Assembly: GCF_011064825.1 (NCBI RefSeq)
Contig: NZ_CP048751.1
Span: 2,294,001 to 2,358,000, forward strand
Direction of reading: 5' to 3'
DNA length: 64,000 nt
Origin: Brevundimonas mediterranea
GTDB taxonomy: Bacteria; Pseudomonadota; Alphaproteobacteria; Caulobacterales; Caulobacteraceae
The translations under genes and the position numbers were made by a program. Of this stretch, positions 55,053 to 63,402 are shown one piece after another. The stretch's first letter is position 1, and the number at the start of each line of letters is the position of its first letter. Below the pieces are notes generated by a model, which saw only the letters and a program-made list of their open reading frames with translations, was not told the DNA's origin and did not search any database.

Positions 55053-55066
55053 GTCAGGAGGGCGAC

Positions 55067-55768
55067 ATGAGCAACAGCGACGATCAAGCGATCCAGCGCG
55101 TGAAACTGGAAAGAAGACGGTGCTGGTGGACGGCGCTCGCCCTGGCCGTCGTCGGCGCCGTAGCCATGGTCGGCGGCGCGGGGTTCGCGTTGGTTTCCGG
55201 CGTAGAAGGCGATGAGGCGACGGCGGCGGGCGTGGCGACAGGGATCGGATTTGCTCTGACGCTCATCGGGGCGATCTGGGCGTGGAGCGCGCGTCCAGGC
55301 CAGTCAATCATCGTGGCGGCGAGCGGAGAAGGGGCGCGGCGTGACAAGTTGGAGCGGGCGCGCACCCAACAGCTGGTGATGCTGCCCGTGGTGCTACTTC
55401 TCTTCATGGCTCAGGCGCATCGGGCGATGGAGCGGATCCTGGGTGGAGACCATAATCTGGGCGCCTATGTGCAGGTTCTTCTGCCGGTTCTTTACGGCTG
55501 GCTGATCCCGCTTATCGTCATGGGCTGGGACGCACACACACGCAAAAACCGCCGGTTCCTGGAAGACGAGCTGACCCAGCTCATGCGGGCCAGATCGATG
55601 ATCCTGGCCTTCGTCGTGCTGATGACGGGCCTGACCGTGGCGCTGGGCCTGGGGCTGTGGCGTCCCCAGTACGGGATCATGGCCTTGCCCTATGTCCTGG
55701 CCTTGGGCGGGGCGTCGGCGGGGCTGCGATTCGCCTGGCTGGATCGGGAGGCCGGGCGCGATGGGTGA
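55067..55768 (+). CDS. Hypothetical multi-pass membrane protein
   Basis: A 233-residue inner-membrane protein with about six hydrophobic segments: ALALAVVGAVAMVGGAGFALV, ATGIGFALTLIGAIWAW, LVMLPVVLLLFMAQ, VQVLLPVLYGWLIPLIVMGWD, SMILAFVVLMTGLTVALGLG and IMALPYVLALGGASAGL. Charged loops include ARRDKLERARTQQ and DAHTRKNRRFLEDELTQLMRA. AGGAGG precedes the ATG. Its stop overlaps the XRE gene by 8 bp, so the two are coupled. No named family is recognised. The plan (membrane protein plus tiny repressor) matches DUF2975/XRE at 21 kb, with no sequence likeness that I can see. Confidence 0.78.
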   Translation: MSNSDDQAIQRVKLERRRCWWTALALAVVGAVAMVGGAGFALVSGVEGDEATAAGVATGIGFALTLIGAIWAWSARPGQSIIVAASGEGARRDKLERARTQQLVMLPVVLLLFMAQAHRAMERILGGDHNLGAYVQVLLPVLYGWLIPLIVMGWDAHTRKNRRFLEDELTQLMRARSMILAFVVLMTGLTVALGLGLWRPQYGIMALPYVLALGGASAGLRFAWLDREAGRDG

Positions 55769-55970
55769 TCCAAGGCTGGGTTCGCGGCTGAAGGAACTGC
55801 GCACGGCGGCTGGGTTCACGCAGCAGGGGCTGGCCGACAAGGCTGGCGTGTCGCGCAAGACGATCAACACGGTGGAGAACGGGGTCTTCATCCCCTCGAC
55901 CATTGTGGCCCTGGATCTGGCGCGGGCGCTGAACACGACGGTCGAGGCGATCTTCTATCTGAAGGACTGA
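55761..55970 (+). CDS. Small XRE-family regulator
   Basis: A 69-residue Cro/CI-type protein: RLKELRTAAGFTQQGLADKAGVSRKTINTVENGVFIPSTIVALDLARALNTTVEAIFYLKD in pieces is a complete helix-turn-helix with nothing else. It belongs to the YgzD/SinR-like small repressors that end in an IFYL segment. The start at 55761 lies 8 bp inside the membrane protein gene, so translation is coupled. It is the natural candidate to bind the GTAACCT/AGGTTAC sites before the operon. Confidence 0.9.
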   Translation: MGDPRLGSRLKELRTAAGFTQQGLADKAGVSRKTINTVENGVFIPSTIVALDLARALNTTVEAIFYLKD

Positions 55971-56027
55971 GCATCCATGTCCGAAAACCGCGAGACATCG
56001 CCGGGCTGAGCCGCCATCCTGCGGGTC

Positions 56028-57110
56028 ATGGAACAGTCGTTGGATCAGGAGGCCTGCTGGCGGGCCTTGGGGGCGCGGGACGCCCGGTTCGACGGGCGGT
56101 TCTTCACGGGCGTGACCTCGACGGGGATCTACTGCCGGCCGGTCTGCCCGGCGCGGACGCCCCGGCGCGAGAATGTGGTGTTTCATCCCACGGCGGCGTC
56201 GGCGGAGGCGGCGGGGTTTCGCGCCTGTCTGCGGTGTCGGCCCGAGACGGCGCCTGAGATGGGGGCGTGGCGGGGGACGTCGAACACCGTCAGCCGGGCC
56301 CTGGCCCTGATCGAGGCGGGGGCGCTGGACGGGGGCGATGCAGACGCCCTGGCGGCGCGGCTGGGGGTGGGCGAGCGGCATCTGCGGCGGCTGTTCCGCC
56401 AGCACCTGGGCGCGGCGCCGGTCAGCGTGGCCCAGACGCGGCGCGTGCTGCTGGCCAAACAGCTGATCCACGAGACCGACCTGTCGATGGCCGAGGTGGC
56501 GATGGCGTCGGGCTTCGGCAGCGTGCGGCGGTTCAACGAGACCTTTCAGGCCCTGTATGGCCGTCCGCCGTCGGAACTGCGGCGGCGCAAGGCGGAAGGC
56601 GAGGGCGGAGGCCCGGTGAAGCTGGGCCTGGCCTATCGCCCGCCCTATGACTGGAGCGCGATGATGTCGGCCCTGGCGGCGCGGGCCGTCCCGGACGAGG
56701 CGGTGGCCGACGGGGTCTGGCGGCGCAGGCTGCGGACGGCGACGGACGGGACGGACGGCGAGGTCTCCGTGCGGTTGGGGTCTGAGGGCAAGGCGGCGGT
56801 CGAGGCGCGGGTGGACGAGCTCAAGGCTCTGCCCGGCGTGCTGGCGCGGGTGCGGCGGGTGTTCGACCTGGCCGCCGATCCCGAGGCGATCCGGCGCGAT
56901 CTGTCGGCGGATCCGGACCTGCGAGCGGCGCTTGAGGCCTGGCCGGGACTGAGGCCGGCGGGCGACTGGATCGACGCCGGAGAGGATGCGCCCAGCGACC
57001 GGCTTGCGACCGTGGATGCGGCCCTGGCGGCGCGGGCCGAAGCCTGGCGCCCCTGGCGCGCCTATGGCGCCCTGTACTGGAACCGTGTGACGGAGACGGC
57101 CGATGCCTAG
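56028..57110 (+). CDS. Ada-type methylphosphotriester regulator with deleted AlkA glycosylase core
   Basis: A 360-residue fusion. The Ada metal-binding domain (about 1-75) has Cys36 and Cys40 (YCRPVC) and Cys67 and Cys70 (CLRC), where Cys36 should accept methyl from phosphotriesters. An AraC-type DNA-binding domain follows (about 85-185), then an AlkA N-terminal fold (198-308). The helix-hairpin-helix glycosylase core is missing: PGLR at about 309 runs straight into PAGDWID, and the AlkA C-terminal AEAWRPWRAYGALYW remains. It is thus likely an active sensor/activator without 3-methyladenine glycosylase. The stop overlaps the ogt start. Confidence 0.88.
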   Translation: MEQSLDQEACWRALGARDARFDGRFFTGVTSTGIYCRPVCPARTPRRENVVFHPTAASAEAAGFRACLRCRPETAPEMGAWRGTSNTVSRALALIEAGALDGGDADALAARLGVGERHLRRLFRQHLGAAPVSVAQTRRVLLAKQLIHETDLSMAEVAMASGFGSVRRFNETFQALYGRPPSELRRRKAEGEGGGPVKLGLAYRPPYDWSAMMSALAARAVPDEAVADGVWRRRLRTATDGTDGEVSVRLGSEGKAAVEARVDELKALPGVLARVRRVFDLAADPEAIRRDLSADPDLRAALEAWPGLRPAGDWIDAGEDAPSDRLATVDAALAARAEAWRPWRAYGALYWNRVTETADA

Positions 57111-57633
57111 ACAATCAACGCCGATGACCCTGACCCTGGATCGGATCGCCTCGCCGGTGGGCGAGGTGCTGGTGGCGACCGACGCCGAGGGGGCGGTGCG
57201 GGCGCTGGATTTCCATGATTACGAAGACCGGATGCGCCGGCTGCTGCACCGCCACTACGGCCCGGTCGAACTGGTCGAGGGGCGGGCGCCGGAGGCGGTG
57301 CGTCGGGCGGTCGAAGCCTATTTCGGCGGTGATCTGACGGCGTTCGACGCGGTGGTGGTCAAAACCGGCGGGACTGTGTTCCAGCAGGCGGTGTGGGCCG
57401 CGCTGCGGGCCATTCCGGCGGGCGAGACGCGCAGCTATGGGCAGCTGGCGGCGGCGATCGGGTCGCCCAGGGCGGTGCGGGCGGTGGGTCTGGCCAACGG
57501 CTCCAACCCGGTGGGGGTGATCGTGCCCTGCCATCGGGTGATCGGGGCGAACGGGACCCTGACCGGCTATGCGGGCGGGCTGGAGCGGAAGCGCTGGCTG
57601 CTGGCGCACGAGGCCGGCGGCCGGCTGCTCTGA
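57103..57633 (+). CDS. ogt: Methylated-DNA-protein-cysteine methyltransferase
   Basis: A 176-residue suicide repair protein that takes O6-alkyl groups from guanine onto its own Cys143, in the motif VIVPCHRVIG. It also shows TVFQQAVWAALRAIPAGETRSYGQLA with the Tyr and Arg of the DNA-flipping helix, and a short N-terminal ribonuclease-like domain. The start at 57103 overlaps the ada-like stop by 8 bp and has GGAG upstream. MTLTLDR at 57124 is an alternative. It forms an alkylation-repair pair with the upstream gene, whose product probably activates both. Confidence 0.93.
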   Translation: MPRQSTPMTLTLDRIASPVGEVLVATDAEGAVRALDFHDYEDRMRRLLHRHYGPVELVEGRAPEAVRRAVEAYFGGDLTAFDAVVVKTGGTVFQQAVWAALRAIPAGETRSYGQLAAAIGSPRAVRAVGLANGSNPVGVIVPCHRVIGANGTLTGYAGGLERKRWLLAHEAGGRLL

Positions 57634-57698
57634 TCGGCGAGGCAACGGCATCGGTCCCCGACCGTTACCCAAGTCCACAGACCGAAAGAGTATCGACG

Positions 57699-58097
57699 AT
57701 GAAACTATCCAATGGCGCCCTGGTGGCGGTGGTCGACGGCGAGAAGCTGGTCCTGTTCAAGAACACGAACGCCCAGGAAATCCGGCTGTCGCCGCTGGAG
57801 ATTCCGGCGATGGAGGATCGGGTTTCCGGCTCGTCCGGCCGCCGTTCCAGCGAGGCCAACCCGGACAACGACACCCAGGCCGAGGACGGTTTCGCCATGG
57901 GCGTGGCCGAGGTGCTGAACAAATGGTCGGTCACGAACAAGATCGACGAACTGCTGGTGATCGCGGCGCCCAAGACTCTGGGGGAGTTGCGCAAGCACTG
58001 GCACAAGGATCTGGAATCCAAGCTGGCCGGCGAGATCGCCAAGGACCTGACCGGCCACTCCAGCGACCAGATCGCGGCGGCGATCGAAAAGGCCTGA
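57699..58097 (+). CDS. Host attachment protein-like (baeRF family)
   Basis: A 132-residue protein of the 'host attachment protein' family, named from an Agrobacterium gene and now grouped with bacterial eRF1-like (baeRF) folds. Visible are ALVAVVDGEKLVLFKN, the charged loop with SEANPDNDTQAEDGFAMG and DELLVIAAPKTLGELRKHWH, LAGEIAKDLTGHS. There is no signal peptide, so an attachment role is doubtful and it is probably cytoplasmic. The start is set by AAAGAG upstream. It ends against a bidirectional hairpin shared with ilvA. Confidence 0.82.
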   Translation: MKLSNGALVAVVDGEKLVLFKNTNAQEIRLSPLEIPAMEDRVSGSSGRRSSEANPDNDTQAEDGFAMGVAEVLNKWSVTNKIDELLVIAAPKTLGELRKHWHKDLESKLAGEIAKDLTGHSSDQIAAAIEKA

Positions 58098-58118
58098 GCT
58101 GAATCAGGGCGGGTTTGA

Positions 58119-58146
58119 GGGCGGCGGCCGGAGACGGCCGCCGCCC
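58119..58146. terminator. Bidirectional hairpin between convergent genes
   Basis: GGGCGGCGGCCG (58119-58130) and CGGCCGCCGCCC (58135-58146) form a perfect 12-bp stem with a GAGA loop. It lies 9 bp from the end of ilvA and 21 bp after the host-attachment-like gene. Only a short TT follows. Confidence 0.75.
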
Positions 58147-58155
58147 TTGGCGTGT

Positions 58156-59670
58156 CTAGACGCCGTCCAGGAACAGGCGGCAGGCGGGGTTGGCGGTTTC
58201 GTCGACATAGGGGTAGCCCAGGTCGGCGAGGGCGGCGAACAGTTGGGCCTGTTCTTCGGGGGGGACGCTGACGCCCGCCAGCACCCGGCCGACGTCGTCG
58301 CCGTGGTTGCGGTAGTGGAACAGGGTCAGGGCCCAGGCGGGCTGGAGGCTGTTGAGAAAGCGCAGGAAGGCGCCCGGCCGTTCGGGGAACTGGAAGCGCA
58401 GGATGCGTTCGTGGGGCAGGCCGACGGTGCGGCCGCCGACCATGTAGCGGACGTGCAGCTTGGCCGTCTCGTTGTCGCTCATGTCCTCGACGGCGTAGCC
58501 GCCGGAGCGGAGGGTCGCGATCAGGTCGTCACGCTCGTGCGGGCCGTTGCGCAGGGCGACGCCGACGAAGATCTGGGCGTGGCCGTCGCCGGACCAGCGA
58601 TAGTTGAATTCAGTGACCGAGCGGCCGTCGAGACTGTCGAGGAAGCGGCGGTAGTCGTCGCGGTCGTCCTTCATCGCCACGGCCAGCAGGGCCTCGGCGC
58701 CCTCGCCGATCTCGGCCCGTTCGGCGACGTGACGCAGACGGTCGAAGTTCAGATTGGCGCCCGAGTTGATGGCGATCAGCGTGCCCGCGCCGGGGTGGGC
58801 GGCCGCCCAGGCCTTGAGGCCCGCAAGCGCCACGGCGCCCGAGGGTTCGGCGATGGCCCGGCTGTCGTCGAAGATGTCCTTGATGGCGGCGCAGATGGCG
58901 TCGGTGTCCACCAGGACGATCTCGTCCAGCAGGTCCTTGCACAGGCGGAAGGTCTCGGTCCCCGCGCGGCGCACGGCGACCCCGTCGGCGAACAGGCCGA
59001 CCTCGTTCAGGGTCACGACCTCGCCGGCGTCGATGGCGGCCTTCATGGTGGGGGCGTCGACCGGCTCCACGCCGATGACGCGGGTGTCGGGGCGCAGGAA
59101 TTTGATGATGGACGCGACGCCGGCGGCCAGGCCGCCGCCGCCGATGGGCACGAAGACGGCCTCGATGGGGTCGGCGTGCTGGCGGGCGATCTCAAGCCCC
59201 ACCGTCCCCTGGCCGGCGATGACCTCGGGATCGTCGAAGGGGTGGATGAAGGCGGCGCCGGTCTGGCTCTCCAGATGGCGGGCGTGGGCGTAGGCCTCGT
59301 CGAAACTGTCGCCGTGCAGGACCACTCCGCCGCCCAGGGCGCGGACGGCGGCGACCTTGATGCCGGGGGTGGTGGTGGGCATGACGATGACAGCGGGGAT
59401 GTTGCGGCGGGCCGCGGCCAGGGCCACGCCCTGGGCGTGATTGCCGGCCGAGGCGCAGATCACGCCCCTGGACAGTTCGGCCTGCGACAGGCCGGCGATC
59501 TTGTTGTAGGCGCCGCGAATCTTGAACGAAAACACCGGCTGCAGGTCTTCGCGCTTCAGCAGCACGGGCCGGTCCAGCCGCGCCGACAGGCGGCGCAGCG
59601 GATCAAGCGGGGTCTCCTCCGCCACGTCATAGACGCGGGCGGTGAGGATGCGGCGGATGGTGTCTTGCAT
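58156..59670 (-). CDS. ilvA: Threonine ammonia-lyase, biosynthetic
   Basis: A 504-residue PLP enzyme that turns threonine into 2-oxobutanoate and ammonia, the first step to isoleucine. PLP binds Lys50 in VFSFKIRGAYNK. The glycine loop is IGGGGLAAG, and SAGNHAQGVA is present. Two C-terminal ACT-like regulatory domains follow (VTEFNYRWSGDG, then LRFQFPERPGAFLRFLNSL), which gives the long, allosteric form inhibited by isoleucine. The start at MQDTIRRIL fits the family. No convincing ribosome site is seen there. It is divergent from nadA. Confidence 0.93.
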   Translation of the reverse strand: MQDTIRRILTARVYDVAEETPLDPLRRLSARLDRPVLLKREDLQPVFSFKIRGAYNKIAGLSQAELSRGVICASAGNHAQGVALAAARRNIPAVIVMPTTTPGIKVAAVRALGGGVVLHGDSFDEAYAHARHLESQTGAAFIHPFDDPEVIAGQGTVGLEIARQHADPIEAVFVPIGGGGLAAGVASIIKFLRPDTRVIGVEPVDAPTMKAAIDAGEVVTLNEVGLFADGVAVRRAGTETFRLCKDLLDEIVLVDTDAICAAIKDIFDDSRAIAEPSGAVALAGLKAWAAAHPGAGTLIAINSGANLNFDRLRHVAERAEIGEGAEALLAVAMKDDRDDYRRFLDSLDGRSVTEFNYRWSGDGHAQIFVGVALRNGPHERDDLIATLRSGGYAVEDMSDNETAKLHVRYMVGGRTVGLPHERILRFQFPERPGAFLRFLNSLQPAWALTLFHYRNHGDDVGRVLAGVSVPPEEQAQLFAALADLGYPYVDETANPACRLFLDGV

Positions 59671-59837
59671 CAAAATGTCGGTCGAGGCGTGGGTGAGGAA
59701 ATGAAGTCGCCGTTCGTCTAGGCGATTTTGCCCCATTTGTGAAAGGTTCGTGCGCTCAAGACGGCGAGTCTCCCGTGCTTGGCGGGGACGCGATGATTTC
59801 TCTTGCGCGCGGCCTCCATCGGCCTACATTGGATGTG

Positions 59838-59860
59838 CTTATGCTAACTTTGAGCATAAG
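59838..59860 (+). promoter_or_regulatory. Candidate NAD-operon operator before nadA
   Basis: CTTATGCT (59838-59845) and AGCATAAG (59853-59860) are perfect inverted 8-bp arms around AACTTTG, ending 17 bp before the nadA start. Alphaproteobacterial nadABC operons are known to be repressed by NadQ. Assignment of this site to NadQ is inference. Confidence 0.6.
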
Positions 59861-59877
59861 GGTCTAGGGAGACGGTC

Positions 59878-60957
59878 ATGGCGGACGGCGCCTTTGGTCT
59901 GACGAAGGAACTGGAGCGGGAGACCGCCGGGGTGTGGGCGAAGGTCAAGGACCATGTCACGCCGCTGGAGTGGCCCGAACAGGCGCGGCTGATCAGCGAG
60001 ATCAACCGGCTGAAGCGCGAGCGCGACGCCGTGATCCTGGCCCACAACTATATGACGCCCGAGATCTTCCACGGGGTCGGCGACTATGTCGGCGACAGCC
60101 TGGGCCTGGCCAAGGAGGCCGCGCGGTCGGATGCGAAGGTGATCGTCCAGGCGGGCGTGCACTTCATGGCCGAGACCTCGAAGATCCTGAGCCCGGAAAA
60201 GACGGTGCTGATCCCCGATCTTCGGGCGGGCTGTTCGCTGGCGTCGTCGATCACGGGGGCGGACGTGCGGCTGATCAAGCAACGCTATCCGGGCCTGCCG
60301 GTCGTGACCTATGTGAACACCACAGCCGATGTGAAGGCCGAGACCGACATCTGCTGCACCAGCGCCAACGCCGTGCAGGTGGTGGAATGGGCGGCCAAGG
60401 AATGGGGCGTGGATCGGGTCATCCTGATCCCCGACGAATATCTGGCGCGCAACGTCGCGGCCCAGACGACGGTCGGGATCATCGCCTGGAAGGGCCGCTG
60501 CGAGGTGCATGAACGGTTCACGGTGGACGACATCGCCGAGATGCGCGCCGCCTATCCGGGCGCGGAAATCCTGGCCCACCCGGAATGCCCGGAAGACGTG
60601 CTGGCGGCGGCGGACTTCGCCGGTTCGACGGCGGCCATGACCGACTATGTCGAGGCGCGTCGGCCGAAGCAGGTGGTGATGATCACCGAATGCTCGATGG
60701 CCTCGAACGTCGCCGGCGACGTGCCGGGGGTGCAGTTCATCGGGCCGTGCAACCTGTGCCCGCACATGAAGCGGATCACGCTGCAGAACATCCGCGACTG
60801 CCTGCTGCACATGCAGTTCGAGGTGACGGTTCCGGCCGACATGATCGAACGCGGACGGCTGGCGGTGCAGCGGATGATCGACCTGCCGCCGCCCGCCGTT
60901 CCGGCGCGCTATGACCTGGTCAAGGCGCGGCATCACGTCGATGTGGAGCTGATCTGA
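59878..60957 (+). CDS. nadA: Quinolinate synthase
   Basis: A 359-residue [4Fe-4S] enzyme that condenses iminoaspartate with dihydroxyacetone phosphate to quinolinate in de novo NAD synthesis. The cluster cysteines are in RAGCSLASS, ETDICCTSANA and PCNLCPHMKRI. The AHNYMTPEIFHGVGDYVGDS start of domain 1 and VGIIAWKGRCEVHERF are typical. AGGGAG precedes the ATG. It is first in a nadA-M50-nadB-nadC run, with an inverted repeat close upstream as the likely control site. NadB, which makes its substrate, is encoded two genes on. Confidence 0.96.
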   Translation: MADGAFGLTKELERETAGVWAKVKDHVTPLEWPEQARLISEINRLKRERDAVILAHNYMTPEIFHGVGDYVGDSLGLAKEAARSDAKVIVQAGVHFMAETSKILSPEKTVLIPDLRAGCSLASSITGADVRLIKQRYPGLPVVTYVNTTADVKAETDICCTSANAVQVVEWAAKEWGVDRVILIPDEYLARNVAAQTTVGIIAWKGRCEVHERFTVDDIAEMRAAYPGAEILAHPECPEDVLAAADFAGSTAAMTDYVEARRPKQVVMITECSMASNVAGDVPGVQFIGPCNLCPHMKRITLQNIRDCLLHMQFEVTVPADMIERGRLAVQRMIDLPPPAVPARYDLVKARHHVDVELI

Positions 60958-61015
60958 GCGAGACGCGGCGATCGGTCCCGTGGTCGGGACCGATTGCTGC
61001 GCCCATCTGGACGCC

Positions 61016-61870
61016 ATGAGCAATATCGACACCCCGAACCGCACGCCTGATCGCATCCCCGGCCCCTGGGATCCCAAGCCCGAGGACCCGGCCGTGCGCG
61101 CCGCCCCCGCAGCCCCGGCCGAGATTCCGGTCGAGAAGGATCAGAGCCTGGTCTGGGCCCTGCTGTCCACGGCCCTGATGGGCGGCTTCCTGTGGTGGAT
61201 CACCGGCAGCGCCATTGTGGCGGGCGCCGTGCTGATCGGCCTGTTCGTCCATGAGGCGGGGCACGCCCTGGCGATGAACCGGATGGGGATGGGGCCGGCG
61301 CGAATCTACATTATTCCGTTCCTGGGCGGGCTGGCCAAGGCGCGGCGGGAGCCGAAAAGCGAATGGGACGGGGTGCTGGTTTCGCTGGCGGGCCCGGCGT
61401 TCGGTCTGTTGGCCATGATCCCGTTTGTCGGGGTGTGGCTGGCGACCGGGCAGGGCGAATGGCTGATGGGCGCCTTCTTCATCGCCATGCTGAACCTGGT
61501 GAACCTGGTCCCGGCGCCGCCGCTGGACGGATCGAGAGCCCTGGGGCCGGTGCTGACGCGGGTGCATCCGCGGCTGGAGCAGATCGTGCTGCTGGTCATC
61601 GGCGTGGCCGTGGTCTGGTGGGGACTGTCCACCGGGCGATTCATCCTGGCCGCCTTCCTGGCCCTGTCGGTCTTCGCCCACTTGAAGCGCGGCGTCTGGC
61701 GCGCGGCCTGGGGCACGCTGAGCTGGCCCGAGGCGGGCAAGAGCCTGGTCCTGTACCTGCTGACCCTGGCCGTCTGCGCGGCGGCGGCCCTGGGCGCATT
61801 GCTGCCCATGGTCGGGGGCTATCCGGCCGGGGCGGTGAGCCTGGGCCTGAACTCTCTTGGAGTGCGCTGA
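61016..61870 (+). CDS. M50-family intramembrane metalloprotease homologue
   Basis: A 284-residue membrane protein of the site-2 protease (M50) family. Zinc motif HEAGH (79-83) is in the second hydrophobic segment, and NLVPAPPLDG with Asp171 is the third-ligand motif. Five or so more segments flank them. There is no PDZ or CBS domain. The N-terminal 40 residues are Pro/Ala-rich and cytoplasmic. It starts 58 bp after nadA, and its stop TGA shares a base with the nadB ATG, so it is co-expressed with NAD synthesis. Its substrate is unknown. The gene is not part of the known pathway. Confidence 0.85.
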   Translation: MSNIDTPNRTPDRIPGPWDPKPEDPAVRAAPAAPAEIPVEKDQSLVWALLSTALMGGFLWWITGSAIVAGAVLIGLFVHEAGHALAMNRMGMGPARIYIIPFLGGLAKARREPKSEWDGVLVSLAGPAFGLLAMIPFVGVWLATGQGEWLMGAFFIAMLNLVNLVPAPPLDGSRALGPVLTRVHPRLEQIVLLVIGVAVVWWGLSTGRFILAAFLALSVFAHLKRGVWRAAWGTLSWPEAGKSLVLYLLTLAVCAAAALGALLPMVGGYPAGAVSLGLNSLGVR

Positions 61871-63402
61871 TGAACCGAACGCGACATGACGGGCCCTTGG
61901 TCGTCGGCGCCGGTCTGGCGGGCCTGTCGGCCGCGCTGGACGCGGCGCGGGCGGGGGCTGAGGTTCTGGTGCTGACGCCGGAGCCCTTGCTGAACGCCTG
62001 TTCGTCCGCCTGGGCGCAGGGCGGGATGGCGGCGGCCCTGACGGCTGTGGATTCGCCGGAACTGCACGCGAAGGACACCGAGGCGGCGGGCGCGGGTCTG
62101 GTCGAGCCGATGGCGACGCGGGCCCTGACCGATGCCGGGCGCGAGACGGTGGAATGGCTGGCGGCCCTGGGCGCGCCGTTCGACCGGGATGCGGACGGCG
62201 GCTTCGTGGTCAGTCTGGAGGCCGCCCATTCGGTGGCGCGGGTGGCGCGGGTCGGCGGCGACGGGGCCGGGCGGGCCATCCTGTCGGCCGTGGTCGCGGC
62301 CGTGCGGGCGGAAAAGCGGATCACGGTCTGGGAAGACGCGCGGCTGAAGGCCCTGTTGCTGGACGCCGACGGCCGGGTGGTCGGGGCGGTGGCGGCGCGC
62401 GGGCCGGGCGGGCGTCTGGTCGAGATCACGGCGACGGCGGTGGTTCTGGCTACAGGCGGGGCGGGCGGTCTGTTCGCGGCCACCACGACGCCGGCGGCCC
62501 TGAAGGGCGAAGGCCTGGCGCTGGCGGCGCGGGCGGGGGCGGAGATCCTGGATCCCGAGTTCGTGCAGTTTCACCCCACCGCCATCGACGTGGGGCTGGA
62601 TCCTGCGCCCCTGGCGACCGAAGCCTTGCGCGGCGAGGGTGCGCGGCTGATCGACGGCGAGGGGCGGTTCCTGCTGGGCGAGGCTCCGGACGCGGACCTG
62701 AAGGCGCGCGACGTGGTGGCGCGGGCGGTCCATGCCGCGCGGATGGAGGGGCGGGGCGCCTATCTGGATGCGCGCACTGCCATCGGCGAGGCCTTCCCGC
62801 ACGAGTTTCCGGCCGTGTTCGCCGCCTGTATGCGCAGCGGGCTGGACCCGCGCCTCAGCCCGATCCCGGTGATGGCGGCCTGCCATTATCATATGGGCGG
62901 GATCGCCGCCGATGCGGACGGGCGCACCACGGTCGCGGGCCTGTATGCGGTCGGGGAATGCGCCGCGACGGGCGTGCATGGGGCGAACCGGCTGGCGTCC
63001 AACTCCCTGCTGGAGGCGGCGACCTTCGGGCGGCGCGCGGGACGGGCGGCGGCGCTGGAGACCGGCGGCGGACGGCCATTGCCGGTCGAGGTCACGCCGG
63101 ATCTGCCCGAGGCGGCCATGTCCGAACTGAGAACCGCGATGACGGCTCATGCGGGGGTGGTGCGGAATGAAGCGGGCCTGTCGGGCCTGATCGCCCTGAT
63201 CGGCCGGCTGGAGGCGCAGCATGGCCGGGGCGCCGTTCTGGAGGCGGCGCGTCTGGTCGTGCAGGCGGCGCTGGATCGGCGTGAGAGCCGGGGCGGGCAC
63301 TATCGCTCGGATTATCCGCAGACGGCGGCTGTGGCGGACCATACGCGGGTGCGGAATGTGCGCCCGGCGATGCGTCCGGCCGTGCTGGAGCCCGCCGCGT
63401 GA
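61870..63402 (+). CDS. nadB: L-aspartate oxidase
   Basis: A 510-residue flavoprotein that oxidises L-aspartate to iminoaspartate, the substrate of NadA. The FAD site is VVGAGLAGLSAALDA near the start. Further signs are SSAWAQGGMAAA, EFVQFHPTAID with the active-site His, ARDVVARAV, CHYHMGGIAADADGRTTVAGLYAVGE and HGANRLASNSLLEA. Length is a little under the E. coli protein. The ATG overlaps the M50 stop by one base and its own stop overlaps nadC by 4 bp, so translation is coupled along the operon. Confidence 0.96.
   Translation: MNRTRHDGPLVVGAGLAGLSAALDAARAGAEVLVLTPEPLLNACSSAWAQGGMAAALTAVDSPELHAKDTEAAGAGLVEPMATRALTDAGRETVEWLAALGAPFDRDADGGFVVSLEAAHSVARVARVGGDGAGRAILSAVVAAVRAEKRITVWEDARLKALLLDADGRVVGAVAARGPGGRLVEITATAVVLATGGAGGLFAATTTPAALKGEGLALAARAGAEILDPEFVQFHPTAIDVGLDPAPLATEALRGEGARLIDGEGRFLLGEAPDADLKARDVVARAVHAARMEGRGAYLDARTAIGEAFPHEFPAVFAACMRSGLDPRLSPIPVMAACHYHMGGIAADADGRTTVAGLYAVGECAATGVHGANRLASNSLLEAATFGRRAGRAAALETGGGRPLPVEVTPDLPEAAMSELRTAMTAHAGVVRNEAGLSGLIALIGRLEAQHGRGAVLEAARLVVQAALDRRESRGGHYRSDYPQTAAVADHTRVRNVRPAMRPAVLEPAA

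Noticed and set aside
61363-63402. A 679-codon frame covering the M50 end and nadB
   Set aside because: The first 170 codons are a frame-shifted reading of the M50 gene. The real nadB start is the ATG at 61870, overlapping the M50 stop.
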